NCBI RefSeq assembly: GCF_030035675.1 | Contig: NC_084482.1 | Coordinates: 74,003,120 to 74,067,119, forward strand | DNA length: 64,000 nt | Origin: Rhineura floridana | Taxonomy: Eukaryota; Chordata; Lepidosauria; Squamata; Rhineuridae | Reading direction: 5' to 3' | Shown here: positions 1 through 10,600 of the stretch, piece by piece | Layout of the letters: each line of letters opens with the position of its first letter | Numbering within the stretch: the stretch's first letter is position 1 | Position numbers and translations under genes: made by a program | Notes under the pieces: generated by a model | Databases searched by the model: none | Told to the model about the DNA's origin: nothing | What the model saw: the letters and a program-made list of their open reading frames with translations, nothing else

Positions 1-500
1 CAGCACCTTCAACAGGCCCTAAGAGTAGGCAGCGCTCAGCCTCAGATTAAGAGATGGCACAAGCATGGATCATGATTTGGGCAATGCCCACTGCCAAGTT
101 GATGTGGGATTTTGGGGCAGGATTCCAAGCTGCTGACAACTGAACTTTCTGCCTTTTTGACCTCATTTCAAGGCTCAATAATCCTGTGGCCCCAGACATC
201 AGTAGAATACAAGAAGGTTTTTGTGGTTCTGTCATCTCCCTTTTGGATTCTCATGCCATCTTGAATCCCACTTTGGGCAAGGCTCACAGCTGGCAGGATA
301 ACACTGGATATATGGAGCGGAATGAGAGTATTCTGTATATGGTCTTAATGTGGGGCTTTTCCAGAGGGAGAGAGTGTGGGTGGGAAAAGGCCTGGTCTGG
401 CTGTGTGACTCTCATCCTGAAAATAAAAAGTGATCCTGCCTCTTGTAGGACTCTCCCAGCCCAGCCCCCCTCCATATACTGACATGCTGTCTTTGTGCAG
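1..500 (+). other. Upstream CAMSAP3 intron (partial)
   Basis: No exon with acceptor, donor and family-like coding could be found here. It reads as intron ending at the acceptor at 499-500. Confidence 0.6.
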
Positions 501-634
501 GATGAGGAGAAGGCTGAGGAGGAAATGGCGCAGAAGCGTGCCAGCCTCCTAGAGAGGCAGCAGCGCCGCACTGAGGAGGCACGTCGCAGGAAGCAATGGC
601 TGGAGGCAGAGAAGGAAAAGAAAGAGGAGGCCAG
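501..634 (+). CDS. CAMSAP3: CAMSAP3 exon a: coiled-coil segment
   Basis: Acceptor ctttgtgcag and donor AG|GTGAGG bound 134 nt (44 codons plus 2 nt). The product is almost all Glu, Lys, Arg, Ala and Gln (DEEKAEEEMAQKRASLLER and on), typical of the helical segment before the C-terminal linker. Confidence 0.9.
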
Positions 635-3600
635 GTGAGGCGGGATACGGGCAAGCCACTGTCTTGGCCCTCTTCGTGGGCATGTACAAAGGCAGCCGGA
701 GTGGCATTTGCTGTGGTGTGGTACCATGCAGGTTCCAGTGTTCCCCCTTTTTTCTCTTTTGGCTTCTCCAGTTCCATAACACACAAACACATACAGAAAT
801 CCAATCAATTAAGTCATACTTAATGCATCAATAATTACGGCTTCATTTATTTTGTACTGATTCCAGTGCAACAAAAATTCCAGTGCAACTTTTTTTCTGG
901 GGAACTAGCTCCTGTGTCACTATGGGGCCTTTTTCACTCCCTCTTCAATGTCAAAAGGGTAAGAGTCAGGGTCTGGCCATTCAGAATGAGAATAAAGTAC
1001 ACAAATCTGTTAAACTTATTCCAAGAATGGTGTCTGGATCATTCCTGAAACAAAATGTGGACACTTCATATAGAGCCAAGTCAAAGGACTCTCTAACTAA
1101 ACCAGAGATGGGGAACCTTCTTGGCCTGTTGAGCCAGATATTTATCTCTCCCTCCTCGCTCGCATGAACGTGATGGCAAAGCAGCGCCCAGCAGGATCAA
1201 AGTCTCCAGTCATCAGCTGAGACTTCAATACTATACTGTGCAGGACTCTGAGCAGGATTTAAATCCAGCTGCTTTGGCTGCATGCCAGTTCCCTTGGGGA
1301 ACTGGCAGGTGCAGCCAGTGCAGAATTGAGCCCTGCCTGCCAGCTTATGTCACTCAGTGATGTCAGCTGATTGATAGGCATGGCTTTGGGAAAATGGTCT
1401 CATGGGACAAGATTAGCCTGTGAGCTGGAGGTTCACCACACCTGAACTTAATGGGATTTGTACATGAACTAAGATATCCAGGGCAAAAGAGGTCCGTGCT
1501 GACATGCAGGCCATAGACTTTGTTGTAGCTATCCCATTACACAACTGGCACCAGAGGGGTGTGTGTGTGTGTTTAAGTAAGTGACATGGCAAAGTGCCAT
1601 CTATTTCTTGCACCTCCACCCTGCAACATTCACTGCTAGTGCCATGGAGGGCAACAGCATCAGTGCAAACTCTGCCGGGGACTTGTGAGCCAACCACCAT
1701 TTTGACATTCCCTCCATGACCTGATCTAGCGTCTCTCTGGGGCATTGTGGGAAGAACAAATGTTTGCACCTCTACCCACCACAAAATGGTGGCTTCCTAC
1801 GTGTCTGCTGCTATGAATTTGAGCCAAAGAATGGGGACAGGTGAAAGGACCCCAGTTCAAGCAGTACTGGGCCCTCAGCAGCTGCCTAACTATGCCTGGT
1901 TCTGCCACCAGTTCTGTCCTGTGGCAAGATGTCGGTTCCTGTCTGAATTTGATTGCTGTTGCGGTCCCAAGAATGAGATGTAGACTAGGAGAATGGCACT
2001 GTCACTGAATTATGTAGTTGTTTCAGACTTTTAAACTTGCATATTTACTTTGCAGAGTTATTCAGAACAAAAATATAATTTCCTCTGTTGACTAGCTGGC
2101 TAAGTCTGATGCTTTTTAGAATAGAGTTGTGAGCAAGGCATTGTTGCAAATTTATCTTAATTTAAGCCATGATTTTTTTTTAAAAAAAATGGCACTTTCC
2201 ATAATGCATGTTAGGCAAAAAGACTATTGCCGTTATATATTACTGCCATGAAACATCCCAAATCCATAAATTCCCTTGAGAGACTAGCTCATTGTAATCA
2301 CTAATTTGCAGTTACAAGGCCTTAACCAGGGATGGGGAATCTGTGCCCCTCAAGACATTTTTGGAGTCCAACTTCCATCAGCCTCCCACAGAGTCAGCCA
2401 GCATCACCTGTGATCAGAGATGATGAGAGCTGTAGTCCAGCAACCTTTTGCTTCATGTTACAAGAGAAGAGGGGTAGTTCAGGGAGGCTTGTCTGCAATT
2501 ACTGATTTCCCCCCCTAACTGAGCAGTCCTGGAGGGATTTCAGAATACAGCATGAAAACAACTTCCTTTTACCTATTGTTGTACACAATGTTTGGTGGAT
2601 TTTGGTCTAAGAGACGATTCTGGGCCTAGGCCTGGTGGATTTGTACTCACTTTCAACCTCTGGTGGTATTTCGGCTGCATTTCTCTAGACTGCCAGCAGA
2701 TGAGCGGCCTCGACAGGAAGAGGAAGTGGTGGGGCCAAGGCGTGGCGACTTCACCCGCCAGGAGTACCAGCGGCGTCATCAGCTCAAGATAATGGAGGAC
2801 CTAGACAAGGTGCTGCGGCAGAAGCCCACCACAGTGCGTGCCCTGAAGAAGGGGCGACCCAAGACAGTCTTCTGCGATGATTCCGCCCTTGCCCGCAGCC
2901 CCGTAAAAGGGCTCCTTGGTAAGAGCTGCAGCTGGCTAGAAGTGGGACTTAGAGGGACAGGAGCCAGGCATTGTCTGCAGGTGGGGAAAAAACGTGTAAA
3001 TGTGGCTGCTGTGCCCCATGGCAGGAGTGATGGTGGCTTAGGAAAGGGGTAGGCTTCCATCTTATCTGTGGCTGTTTACATGCAGTTCCAACTCCTGTTC
3101 ATGTGCGTTCCTCTTAGGCTCCAAGCTCAGCAAGGTGTACTCCCAATCGACTCTCTCACTTTCTACAGTAGCCAATGATCCTGGCAACTCACTCTCCATC
3201 AAGAGATCTTCCCGGTGAGTTTGTAGTGCTTCTCATTAGCTGTTCTGGCCTTGTTGCTCTAATGGTTTACGAGGCCACAATGAAGCAGGCGGTGTACGTG
3301 AATGGGATTTGAGTCTGAGGCTACAGCAAGGGTTTCCAAATCCCCCCCTCCGATCACTTGACAATTGTCGATCGTCTTGGCGGACCACTTGACAATTTTT
3401 CTGCCTGTTGTAGCAATTGTAATGCACTGTGCTTGGTGCTGTATGCTTTTTAATTGTATTTTCATTGCTGCTTTTATTTCTTATATCGTATTTTAGTGCA
3501 TTACAGTTTACATTCATAGCATTCAAGTTGTAATACAATAAAATACAAGAAATAAAAGAAGCAGTAAAAATACAATTGAAAATCTGCATGAATATTTAAT

Positions 3601-4910
3601 ACAGGCATGACAAGGACCACCAGAATGAAACTTGTGGACAACTGGTAATCCACAGACCAGTTTAGGAACTCTTGGGCTTAGAGCATTCTGGCTAGTAGTA
3701 TGGCCAAAGAAATGGGCTTGCACTGTGCTCTCAGGAATTAAGGGTGAGCACTTCTCTGTTCTGCAGTGCTGCCTCTCCTTCTGGGCCAATGTCCCCCAGC
3801 CGGTTGCTGTCAAACCAGAGCAGGGAGCGTGACTGGGAGAACGCGTCGACTGCCTCCTCGCCTGCCTCCATTCCAGAGTACACTGGTAAACCTCTTGCTG
3901 TTTCATTCGGCCCTTCCAACAACCCCCGTTTCCCCCCTAGTACACTACGGAGGAGGCTGTGCTGGATCCCCGTGCTTTTCCAAATGCACTGGTAAAGCCA
4001 GTCACCTGGATCTAGCCTCTGCTGTGCTTGCACAAGTGCATTAAAGGACCTCCAGATTCTCCACCTTGCCAAGCAAGGGATTTCTGAGCATCTCTGCATG
4101 TCTTGCTGGGGCTGCCTTCCCTAGGGAGGCACATGCTCTGCCTTCTCTGCTGATCTCGCCTTCTCTCTGCAGGGCCCAAGCTGTACAAGGAGCCCAGTGC
4201 CAAGTCCAATAAATACATTATCCACAATGCGCTATCTCACTGCTGCCTTGCTGGCAAAGTCAATGAGCCTCAGAAAAATCGCATCCTGGAGGTAAGCTAA
4301 GGGAGAAATCGGGTTGGGGGACAGGTCGTTAAATGTGGCTTGCGCAACAGAGAGGTTGCGGCTTGGCTGCTGTGGACCATGAAAGACACAACCTTCCCTC
4401 TCAGTAGGGATAAAGAAAACAATGTGGGCTGCTATTGTTTACCTGGTTTCACTTTATGACCACTCACAAGAACTTAGAACTGTACTTGTTAGTTGTGTTT
4501 CAGACATTTCTAAGGCTGAATGTTAGATGTTTTTTGTACCTCAACTCTGTCCATATACAGCCTGTTTTACATACATCTTCCTTCCTTCCCTGCCCCTTCA
4601 ATTTTAGGAAGTTGAGAAGAGCAAAGCCAATCACTTCCTCATTTTGTTCCGTGACTCAAGTTGCCAGTTCCGGGCACTCTACACACTGTCAGCGGAGACA
4701 GATGAACTCACACGTTTGGCGGGCTATGGGCCCCGCACCATCACCCTGGCCATGATTGAGGGCATCTACAAGTACAGCTCTGATCGCAAGCGCTTCACTC
4801 AGATCCCCAGCAAGACCATGTCCATGAGCGTGGATGCCTTCACCATCCAAGGCCACCTCTGGCAGACTAAGAAGCCAGGCACCCCAAAGAAGCCAGGCAC
4901 ACCAAAATAG
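501..4910 (+). CDS. CAMSAP3: CAMSAP3, C-terminal part (six coding exons, 5' end outside window)
   Basis: Calmodulin-regulated spectrin-associated protein 3 (Nezha) binds and stabilises microtubule minus ends, organising non-centrosomal microtubules at epithelial junctions and the apical cortex. Six exons (501-634, 2689-2918, 3118-3214, 3767-3885, 4173-4291, 4608-4910) join in frame to give the last 333 residues. They encode a charged Glu/Arg helix, a basic linker, a Ser-rich linker (GSKLSKVYSQSTLSLS; SPSGPMSPSR), and from about residue 197 the CKK domain, starting GPKLYKEPSAKSNKYIIHNA and including SCQFRALYTLS and KTMSMSVDAFTIQGHLW. The CKK domain is the family's tubulin-binding module, and the linker and CKK match human CAMSAP3 as remembered, which separates it from CAMSAP1 and CAMSAP2. 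The tail ends with a doubled PGTPK unit. All introns are GT-AG. It converges on XAB2, as in human. Confidence 0.97.
635..2688 (+). other. CAMSAP3 intron a-b
   Basis: A 2.05-kb intron. The only recognised content is a palindromic MITE-like copy at about 2326-2450. The rest is unique or unrecognised AT-rich DNA with a short GT run near 1559. Confidence 0.8.
2326..2450. repeat. Palindromic MITE-like element (diverged)
   Basis: Same family by agggatggggaatctgtgcc and gatgatgagagctgtagtcc, in CAMSAP3 intron a-b. Confidence 0.65.
2689..2918 (+). CDS. CAMSAP3: CAMSAP3 exon b: basic linker
   Basis: Acceptor tttctctag and donor CTTG|GTAAGA bound 230 nt, and the split Arg codon AG|A joins it to exon a. 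It encodes RQEYQRRHQLKIMEDLDKVL and a Lys/Arg-rich stretch conserved in CAMSAP proteins. Confidence 0.94.
3118..3214 (+). CDS. CAMSAP3: CAMSAP3 exon c: Ser-rich linker
   Basis: Acceptor cctcttag and donor CCCG|GTGAGT bound 97 nt. It encodes GSKLSKVYSQSTLSLSTVAN, nearly the same as the human CAMSAP3 linker as remembered. Confidence 0.95.
3325..3672. mobile_element. hAT-like palindromic repeat, copy 1
   Basis: About 350 bp in CAMSAP3 intron c-d. It shares its body with 17264-17636 (tctgcctgttgtagcaattg; gtaatgcactgtgct; tttatttcttat) and has inverted ends around gaccagtttaggaac. Non-coding. Confidence 0.65.
3767..3885 (+). CDS. CAMSAP3: CAMSAP3 exon d: linker before the CKK domain
   Basis: Acceptor tgttctgcag and donor ACTG|GTAAAC bound 119 nt. 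It encodes a SPSGPMSPSR motif and RERDWENASTASSPAS, ending in PEYTG, the conserved lead-in to CKK. Confidence 0.95.
4173..4291 (+). CDS. CAMSAP3: CAMSAP3 exon e: start of CKK domain
   Basis: Acceptor ctctctgcag and donor CTGGAG|GTAAGC bound 119 nt. It encodes PKLYKEPSAKSNKYIIHNAL and CCLAGKVNEPQKNRILE, the first CKK strand and helix. Confidence 0.97.
4608..4910 (+). CDS. CAMSAP3: CAMSAP3 last coding exon: rest of CKK domain
   Basis: Acceptor caattttag, 100 codons and stop TAG. It contains KANHFLILFRDSSCQFR, LAGYGPRTITLAMIEGIYKY and SMSVDAFTIQGHLW. After CKK the short tail repeats PGTPK twice before the stop. Confidence 0.97.
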   Translation, partial: EVEKSKANHFLILFRDSSCQFRALYTLSAETDELTRLAGYGPRTITLAMIEGIYKYSSDRKRFTQIPSKTMSMSVDAFTIQGHLWQTKKPGTPKKPGTPK

Positions 4911-6325
4911 CTGGGATTTGCAGACCTCAAATCCACTGTTTCCTTGGCCTGGACTCTCAAGCTGCGGTTACGTTGCCAGCCCAGCTTGGATATATGGAAC
5001 CCCAGAGATGGCCTCCTGTGACGGGTAGCTTGAGTAGATGGACCTGTTAATCATGGGTGTCCTGGACCAGCACTATCCTTTGGCTGAGTCAGAGCCACGC
5101 AAGAATCTTGGGCATCGTTCTTATGCCTGCTCTGAGGCGGAGACTGCTATTGGCTTGTGTGGGGGGACAGATGCTCTGGAAATTACTCTAAATCCTGTGA
5201 TAAGTGAGTGGCTCAGAGGTGCCATAGTGACACTGCCCTATATTGGGCCTGTAGATGCGTCTGGGCTCTGCATGCTCTGTCTGCCTCCAGCCACCATCTG
5301 AATGTCGGTCCTCCACCACCACCACAGAAATGAAGGGTTTCTCTTTCCGACTCCTGCTTGCTTGAGGCATGAGGCCCAAGCCTTCCCCTGTTCTGTGCTG
5401 GGTTTCTCGTTGCCTAGGTATCCCTGTTTATATTTATACATACTATACATATATATATATCTTGGAGCTATTTAATGATTTTTCAATTATTTGTATATAA
5501 AAAAGGAGCAAATTGGAACAGTGGGGTAGGGTGAATTTGTAAATGGAGGTTGGCATGGGGGGGTAGCACAGAACCGTGTGTGAGTGGATGTATGTATGTT
5601 CCTTCCTTCTGTGTCTTGTCCTCCCTTGCAGTTTTTTTTGTCTGCTCCCTCGTTAACAAGGGCTATTTGGTGTAGGGATGGTCAGGGGTGTTTACGTGTA
5701 ATAACTTTTTAGCAGGCATTTGGGGGGATGGCAGGTTATTAGCAAGGAGCCTGTCTCTTTGCTGAGACAAGAGCAAGCTTTCGCTGGCCATTCTCAATTA
5801 AATTTGAGAAAGCTGGCAGTTGCTGTAGTCACAGAGCAGGCCTCTGTGCATCCTGAACTGAGCTGCCAAATGAATGAAACAGTAAACTCCTACAACTTTG
5901 GGGAGAAGCAGGCTCGTTTCTTCTTCCTTCCCAACCCCTATTCCTACCAGTGTAGAGCGGTAGCTCTGGGCTGTGGCAGGTGATGAATATAGGCTGCTGT
6001 TCCACACCCTTCCAAGAACCAGAGGAGGCCTGTGCCCTGAAGGCTATTAGTTCCCCCTCCCCACTGATGCTTGGTCATCATCTTCCTCCTACTCTTCTGG
6101 GGCAGTAGTTGCTCTCAGGGCAGAGTGGGAGGATGCTGGGAAAGGCCAGTGCTATTCAACTTTTAGTCCAGGTTTCTCGTGGTTGCTTGTTGATGACTGA
6201 ATGTTATATAGGTGTTGGGGGGGAGGTACAGTGTAGTGAAGGGTTGGGTTGGTGTTAAAAAAGAAAGAAAAGCAGATAGGAACTTTTCCCCTGACTGCTT
6301 AATAAAGTAACTTAAATAAGCTCTT
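4911..6325 (+). other. CAMSAP3: CAMSAP3 3' UTR
   Basis: About 1.4 kb from the stop to just past the AATAAA at 6301-6306. It contains an AT-rich segment at 5440-5510 and short GT and homopolymer tracts. No conserved ORF was seen. Confidence 0.75.
6301..6306 (+). terminator. Polyadenylation signal, CAMSAP3
   Basis: AATAAA 1.39 kb after the CAMSAP3 stop, followed within 30 bases by a GT-rich stretch. A second AATAAA at 6768-6773 could serve a longer transcript. Confidence 0.75.
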
Positions 6326-7200
6326 TGGTGATAATTACTTGGTGTGTTTTGGGGGGCTTGGGCTATGAAGAAAAGCCTGTACAGTTGATATGTAAGAGTT
6401 ATCTGTACTTCTCACACACATGGTCAATAACAGCCACTGAAAGCAACTGTAATGAACTAGTAGCAGCTTGTCTCCATGGTTCTAAAAGCCCTCTTTCCCT
6501 TCTCTAAAATCGGCTCTATGGGACAAGAGTCTGACTTCAGTTCCAGTCTGTGTCCATTATTCAGCTCTTAAAGAAAAGGCATAGCATAAATGCAGACAAG
6601 TGTAGGTGTTTCTGCTCTTGTTCATTGTTTCATGCAGATATATAACTACTGGAGCTGCTGTCTTCTATCTGTCTAAGTAGCCTCTCTGATAGAACTACCT
6701 GCAATTACACTGATATTTTGGTGAAAGTAGTGGGGTGGGGAGTAATAGGTATTCATGTGCTTGGTTAAATAAAGTAGTGCCCCTCACTGCTTCTCTGAAT
6801 CAGGGGTTGGGAAACAGTGGCCGATCAGCTGTTTGTTGGGCTTCCCAACTCTCCAACAAGCATGGCCAGTGGGCATAAAGATGATAGGAACTAAGTCAAG
6901 CAAGGGGATCTCTGCCTACTTCTCCAATTGCAGCATGGCTTTTGCACACCACTTAGAGGAACTCTCACAGTAGGAAAGGCACAACTGGTTCAGTGGTAAT
7001 TTACCACATCACTTTAGGTGAACATACCCCGTAGCTTGATACATTGGTGAATAAGCATCTGCTGCCTGGGAACAATTTACTTTCAGCTCCTGCCTGCAGG
7101 CATTTTCTGACGTAACTACTGGCACCACCAAAAGCAGGTGACAGAGGTTGAATTCTTCTGTTAAAGAAATGTGTTAGAGACCCTACAACATTCTGCACCA
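6326..7200. other. Convergent intergenic gap CAMSAP3-XAB2
   Basis: It holds a half-copy of the palindromic MITE family near 6799-6870 and no gene. Transcripts using the distal CAMSAP3 poly(A) site would approach the XAB2 3' end here. Confidence 0.6.
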
Positions 7201-7220
7201 CAGACTTTTTTTAACATACA

Positions 7221-7226
7221 TTTAAT
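7221..7226 (-). terminator. Polyadenylation signal, XAB2
   Basis: ATTAAA on the minus strand (tttaat on plus), about 400 bases after the XAB2 stop. It is the best signal seen there, and no minus-strand AATAAA was found nearby. Confidence 0.5.
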
Positions 7227-7629
7227 GCTTATTAGTCAGTACCAGTTAATATAACCCCTGTGGAGCTTTCTTCTGTTTAACCACTTCACTGAATTGAAAG
7301 CTGTGCTTACACACAAACTGAAGAAGCCCCTCAGTTTAAGAAGGGTAGAGTTCCAGCCATGAAAAGCATGCCCATATAACAGCTACCTCTGGCAATGAAG
7401 GTTGCTTGCTCCTCTATACAGCAGCTGGCATTATTCCCCCCCACCACCCCCGTGAAGAACTACATCAGTCATTTGACAAAAAGATTTTATAAATAGCAAC
7501 TTCACAGAATAGAAAAGGATACTACAACTAATTAGACTCTTAATTAAAACAAGTGAACAGAAGGCCCAGTTTATACAGAGAGGGCAGCCTTTAGCCCTAG
7601 CCCAAAGCAGTTCTTCCATCAACAGCAGC

Positions 7630-7691
7630 TCAGTCATCCTTAAGGCCCCCAAACACAGCAGAAGGAATACTCTTCTGCTCCAGCTGAACCT
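7630..7691 (-). CDS. XAB2: XAB2 exon 19, stop
   Basis: Acceptor ttcttgcag. It encodes [19 protein letters not shown] and stop TGA, matching the human C-terminus (VFGSLKED) as remembered. Confidence 0.97.
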
Positions 7692-10600
7692 CTGCAAGAA
7701 GAAAATGCAAGATAATCAGTATAAAGCAGGAACAGTCAGAGTTCCAGCTTACAAAATCTACTTTGTTACTAGAATTGTATGATTCAGTCCCGCACTCTGC
7801 AATTAGTCTCAAGAACCAAGTTGAAAACTTTCTTCACACAAAAATCTACTTATAGTTTTTCCCTCAGCATCTCTTTCAGCAACCCCCTTTTTGGAGACCA
7901 GGAGGGGGCAGAGAAAAGCTTTTCAGGCAATTGCCAGATCAGAAACCCTTGCTGCTCTGTTGCATCTGACCTAGAGCTCAAACCTTTTTCTGCCCATCCC
8001 CAACAAACTAAGTGAAACCATATAACCTCCTCTCTTAACTTACCATCGGGCTCATTGTCCTCACTCTCATCTCCATCATCCAATTCAATATCTATCTCAT
8101 CAGGGTTAGCCTGTTTGGACAGTTCGGCCAACTCACTGCGGGAAGCATCACTCCTATAAATAAGGAAGTTGAGACTGATGAATGACAAGGGAGCCAGCAT
8201 AGCCGCATTCAGACAGCAACTGCCCCCCACATGTAGCTCTGTGGTGAAAGACATCCCCGTCAGAAACAAATGCTGGTCTTCCAGCTTCACATTTCTCTTC
8301 ACCACCACAGGCTATAATTAAAAACTAGTAGACTCAGCTGTGCCACCTCTTACAACCTAGACAATGGCTATTTCAGTGCTAGGTCAGTATTACAGCTTGG
8401 CTATCCGCATGACCATAATTGTTATAATGAGGCCAAATGTTTTTAACAACCATCAAGAAAACAAAATGCATTGTGATGGCTCCGGTGGTGTCAGAAAGTT
8501 AGAACTTCAGTTATGCCACTGCTATTCTCCTTCCTGTATCCCTGATCTGTAAACACCAAGGGGAGAAGAATCCTGTTTTGTGCTAGTTGCCAACTTTATT
8601 CTAATTCCAAGATATAGGAATTTGTGTGGACAGCATTAGTCACATAACAACTAAACCCACCTTGGGTCTGATGGCAATTGCCTGCTCCTTACCAGACCAA
8701 GGCATCATTATGAGAATGTAAGAACTAAAATTCTACTATATTTCCGAGTTGAGTGCATGTGTTACACATACAGAATTTTTACCCAGCTGAGGGACAAATG
8801 ATGCTTTTGTTTACAAATCTCACAATCCCCCCCCCATCTTAAAAAATATCCTGGAAGTAGCAGAGACAGTAAGCACACTAAAAAGCACAAGAGGGTGTCT
8901 GGCTGCTGTTACACTTCTGTGCCCTCTTCTTCTATTAACTGAATTCTGAAAAAAATATTTTTAGAACCTGTAACCAGAACACACACACACAAATATATTA
9001 ACTCCCCATTAAACACATTTTGCCTACTGCCTAGTAGCAGCCAGGGTGTGAGGCCATTCCTACTTCTGAGAACTTTCAAAGCTTACGACAAACAGCTCGG
9101 TTCTTGCCCAACTGAGATATATGACCCCTGATCCTAGTGCATGCTGGGTGGTGGCCCACAGGGAGGAAGCTGGCAAGTCTCCTTGGCCTACCCAGGCCAC
9201 TCACCTGACAAACAGGATCTTCTCCTTAGCTCGGGGCTGATCTCTCTCTGCTTCAGCTGCCAGCTGCTCTGCCCGCTGCTCTAACAGTTTCATGTCATCC
9301 ATGCCACTTTGCCCAGGTGCTAGGTCAGACACTGAAACCAAAAGCACAAGCAGGAGGGAGGGGCAGGAAAGGTTTTAGAACAGAACAAGCAACGCAGCTC
9401 TCTCTGCCAGGGACTATGTAGGGGATAAGACTTGCCTGTGCCTGTGGCATTGCTGTAAACCTTCAGCATCTGTGAGGCCATGAAATTGACTTGAGTATTG
9501 TACGTAGCTTGAACGCTTCGTTTAATGCGAAGCATCTCCCGGATAGTGTCTTCATTTCCATGTCGGATCTCAAATTCCTTCCATGTCTGCCAGAAGTTGG
9601 TAGTGGTCTAGAGAGAAGAAAAAGTGCTGTTTCAGAGGAGGCAGCGACTGCACAGTTCAACTGATTGAGCATAACGTGTCCTTCCTATTTCAAAGGCCTT
9701 TCCTCTGTGCAGAAAAAGCAACAAGGGGGTGGTGTGTCAGATCTGCAGCTCCTGTGGAATGTATCTTCTGCACCAGGAATGGACAGTCATGACCAATGGA
9801 CATACACAGATAGGGCATCTGTTCAGGAAGCACGCACATACCACTTTAGTCTACATCAGGACAGATTAAGTAAAGTAGCAATCCTTGTATCTGTGCTGGA
9901 ACAAGATATACTATTGTTACAAAAAAACCACTTATCCTTGAACTTAGTGGAGAGCTAGCATTTATAGCTTTCCTGTACTAGGACATAGGAAGCCTTGCCA
10001 GGCAGGTATCAGACTTACTCGGGGGTCACATATCTGCGAACAATAGGAATAGATGGCCCTTGCTCGATCTATCTCCCCCAGCTTGCACTCCATGTCGGCA
10101 AAGCGCAAGCACATCTCCCGAGCATGTTCATCTGACAGCACCTACAAAGGGATATTTAGACAGATTAAATTTGTACCCTGCTCCTTCAATGTTTCTGTTG
10201 CCAGAAGGGTTTCCAAGTAACCATTTAAAAAAGTCAAAACAGATATAATGAACTGAAAGACAGAAGCAGCAAGAGCACAGCAGCAGCAGGGAAAAAACCA
10301 AATTCAAATGATGTTAAGGTGCTTAAATAAAAAGGTCTTTACATGGCGACAGAGACATATGTACGGGCAGCAGACGAGCCTCCCTGAGGGCAGAATTCCA
10401 AAGGTTGAGTGCCACAATCAGAAAGACTCATACTATTTCCCTCTCTACTGTTCATCTGCCTTGCTTCTGAAAGATTACCTCGGGGAATGGGAAAGTTTCT
10501 GTGGGAGAAGATGATCCCAAGCTATATAGGGCTTTATAAAGGGAATGACCAACACTGTAACTTGTGCTGAATAGCAAGAACATATTGCACAATACCCACA

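Noticed and set aside
284-808. 174- and 130-codon minus-strand ORFs
   Set aside because: Antisense to a CAMSAP3 exon and its flanking introns. Low-complexity Ser/Cys/Leu content, no motif.
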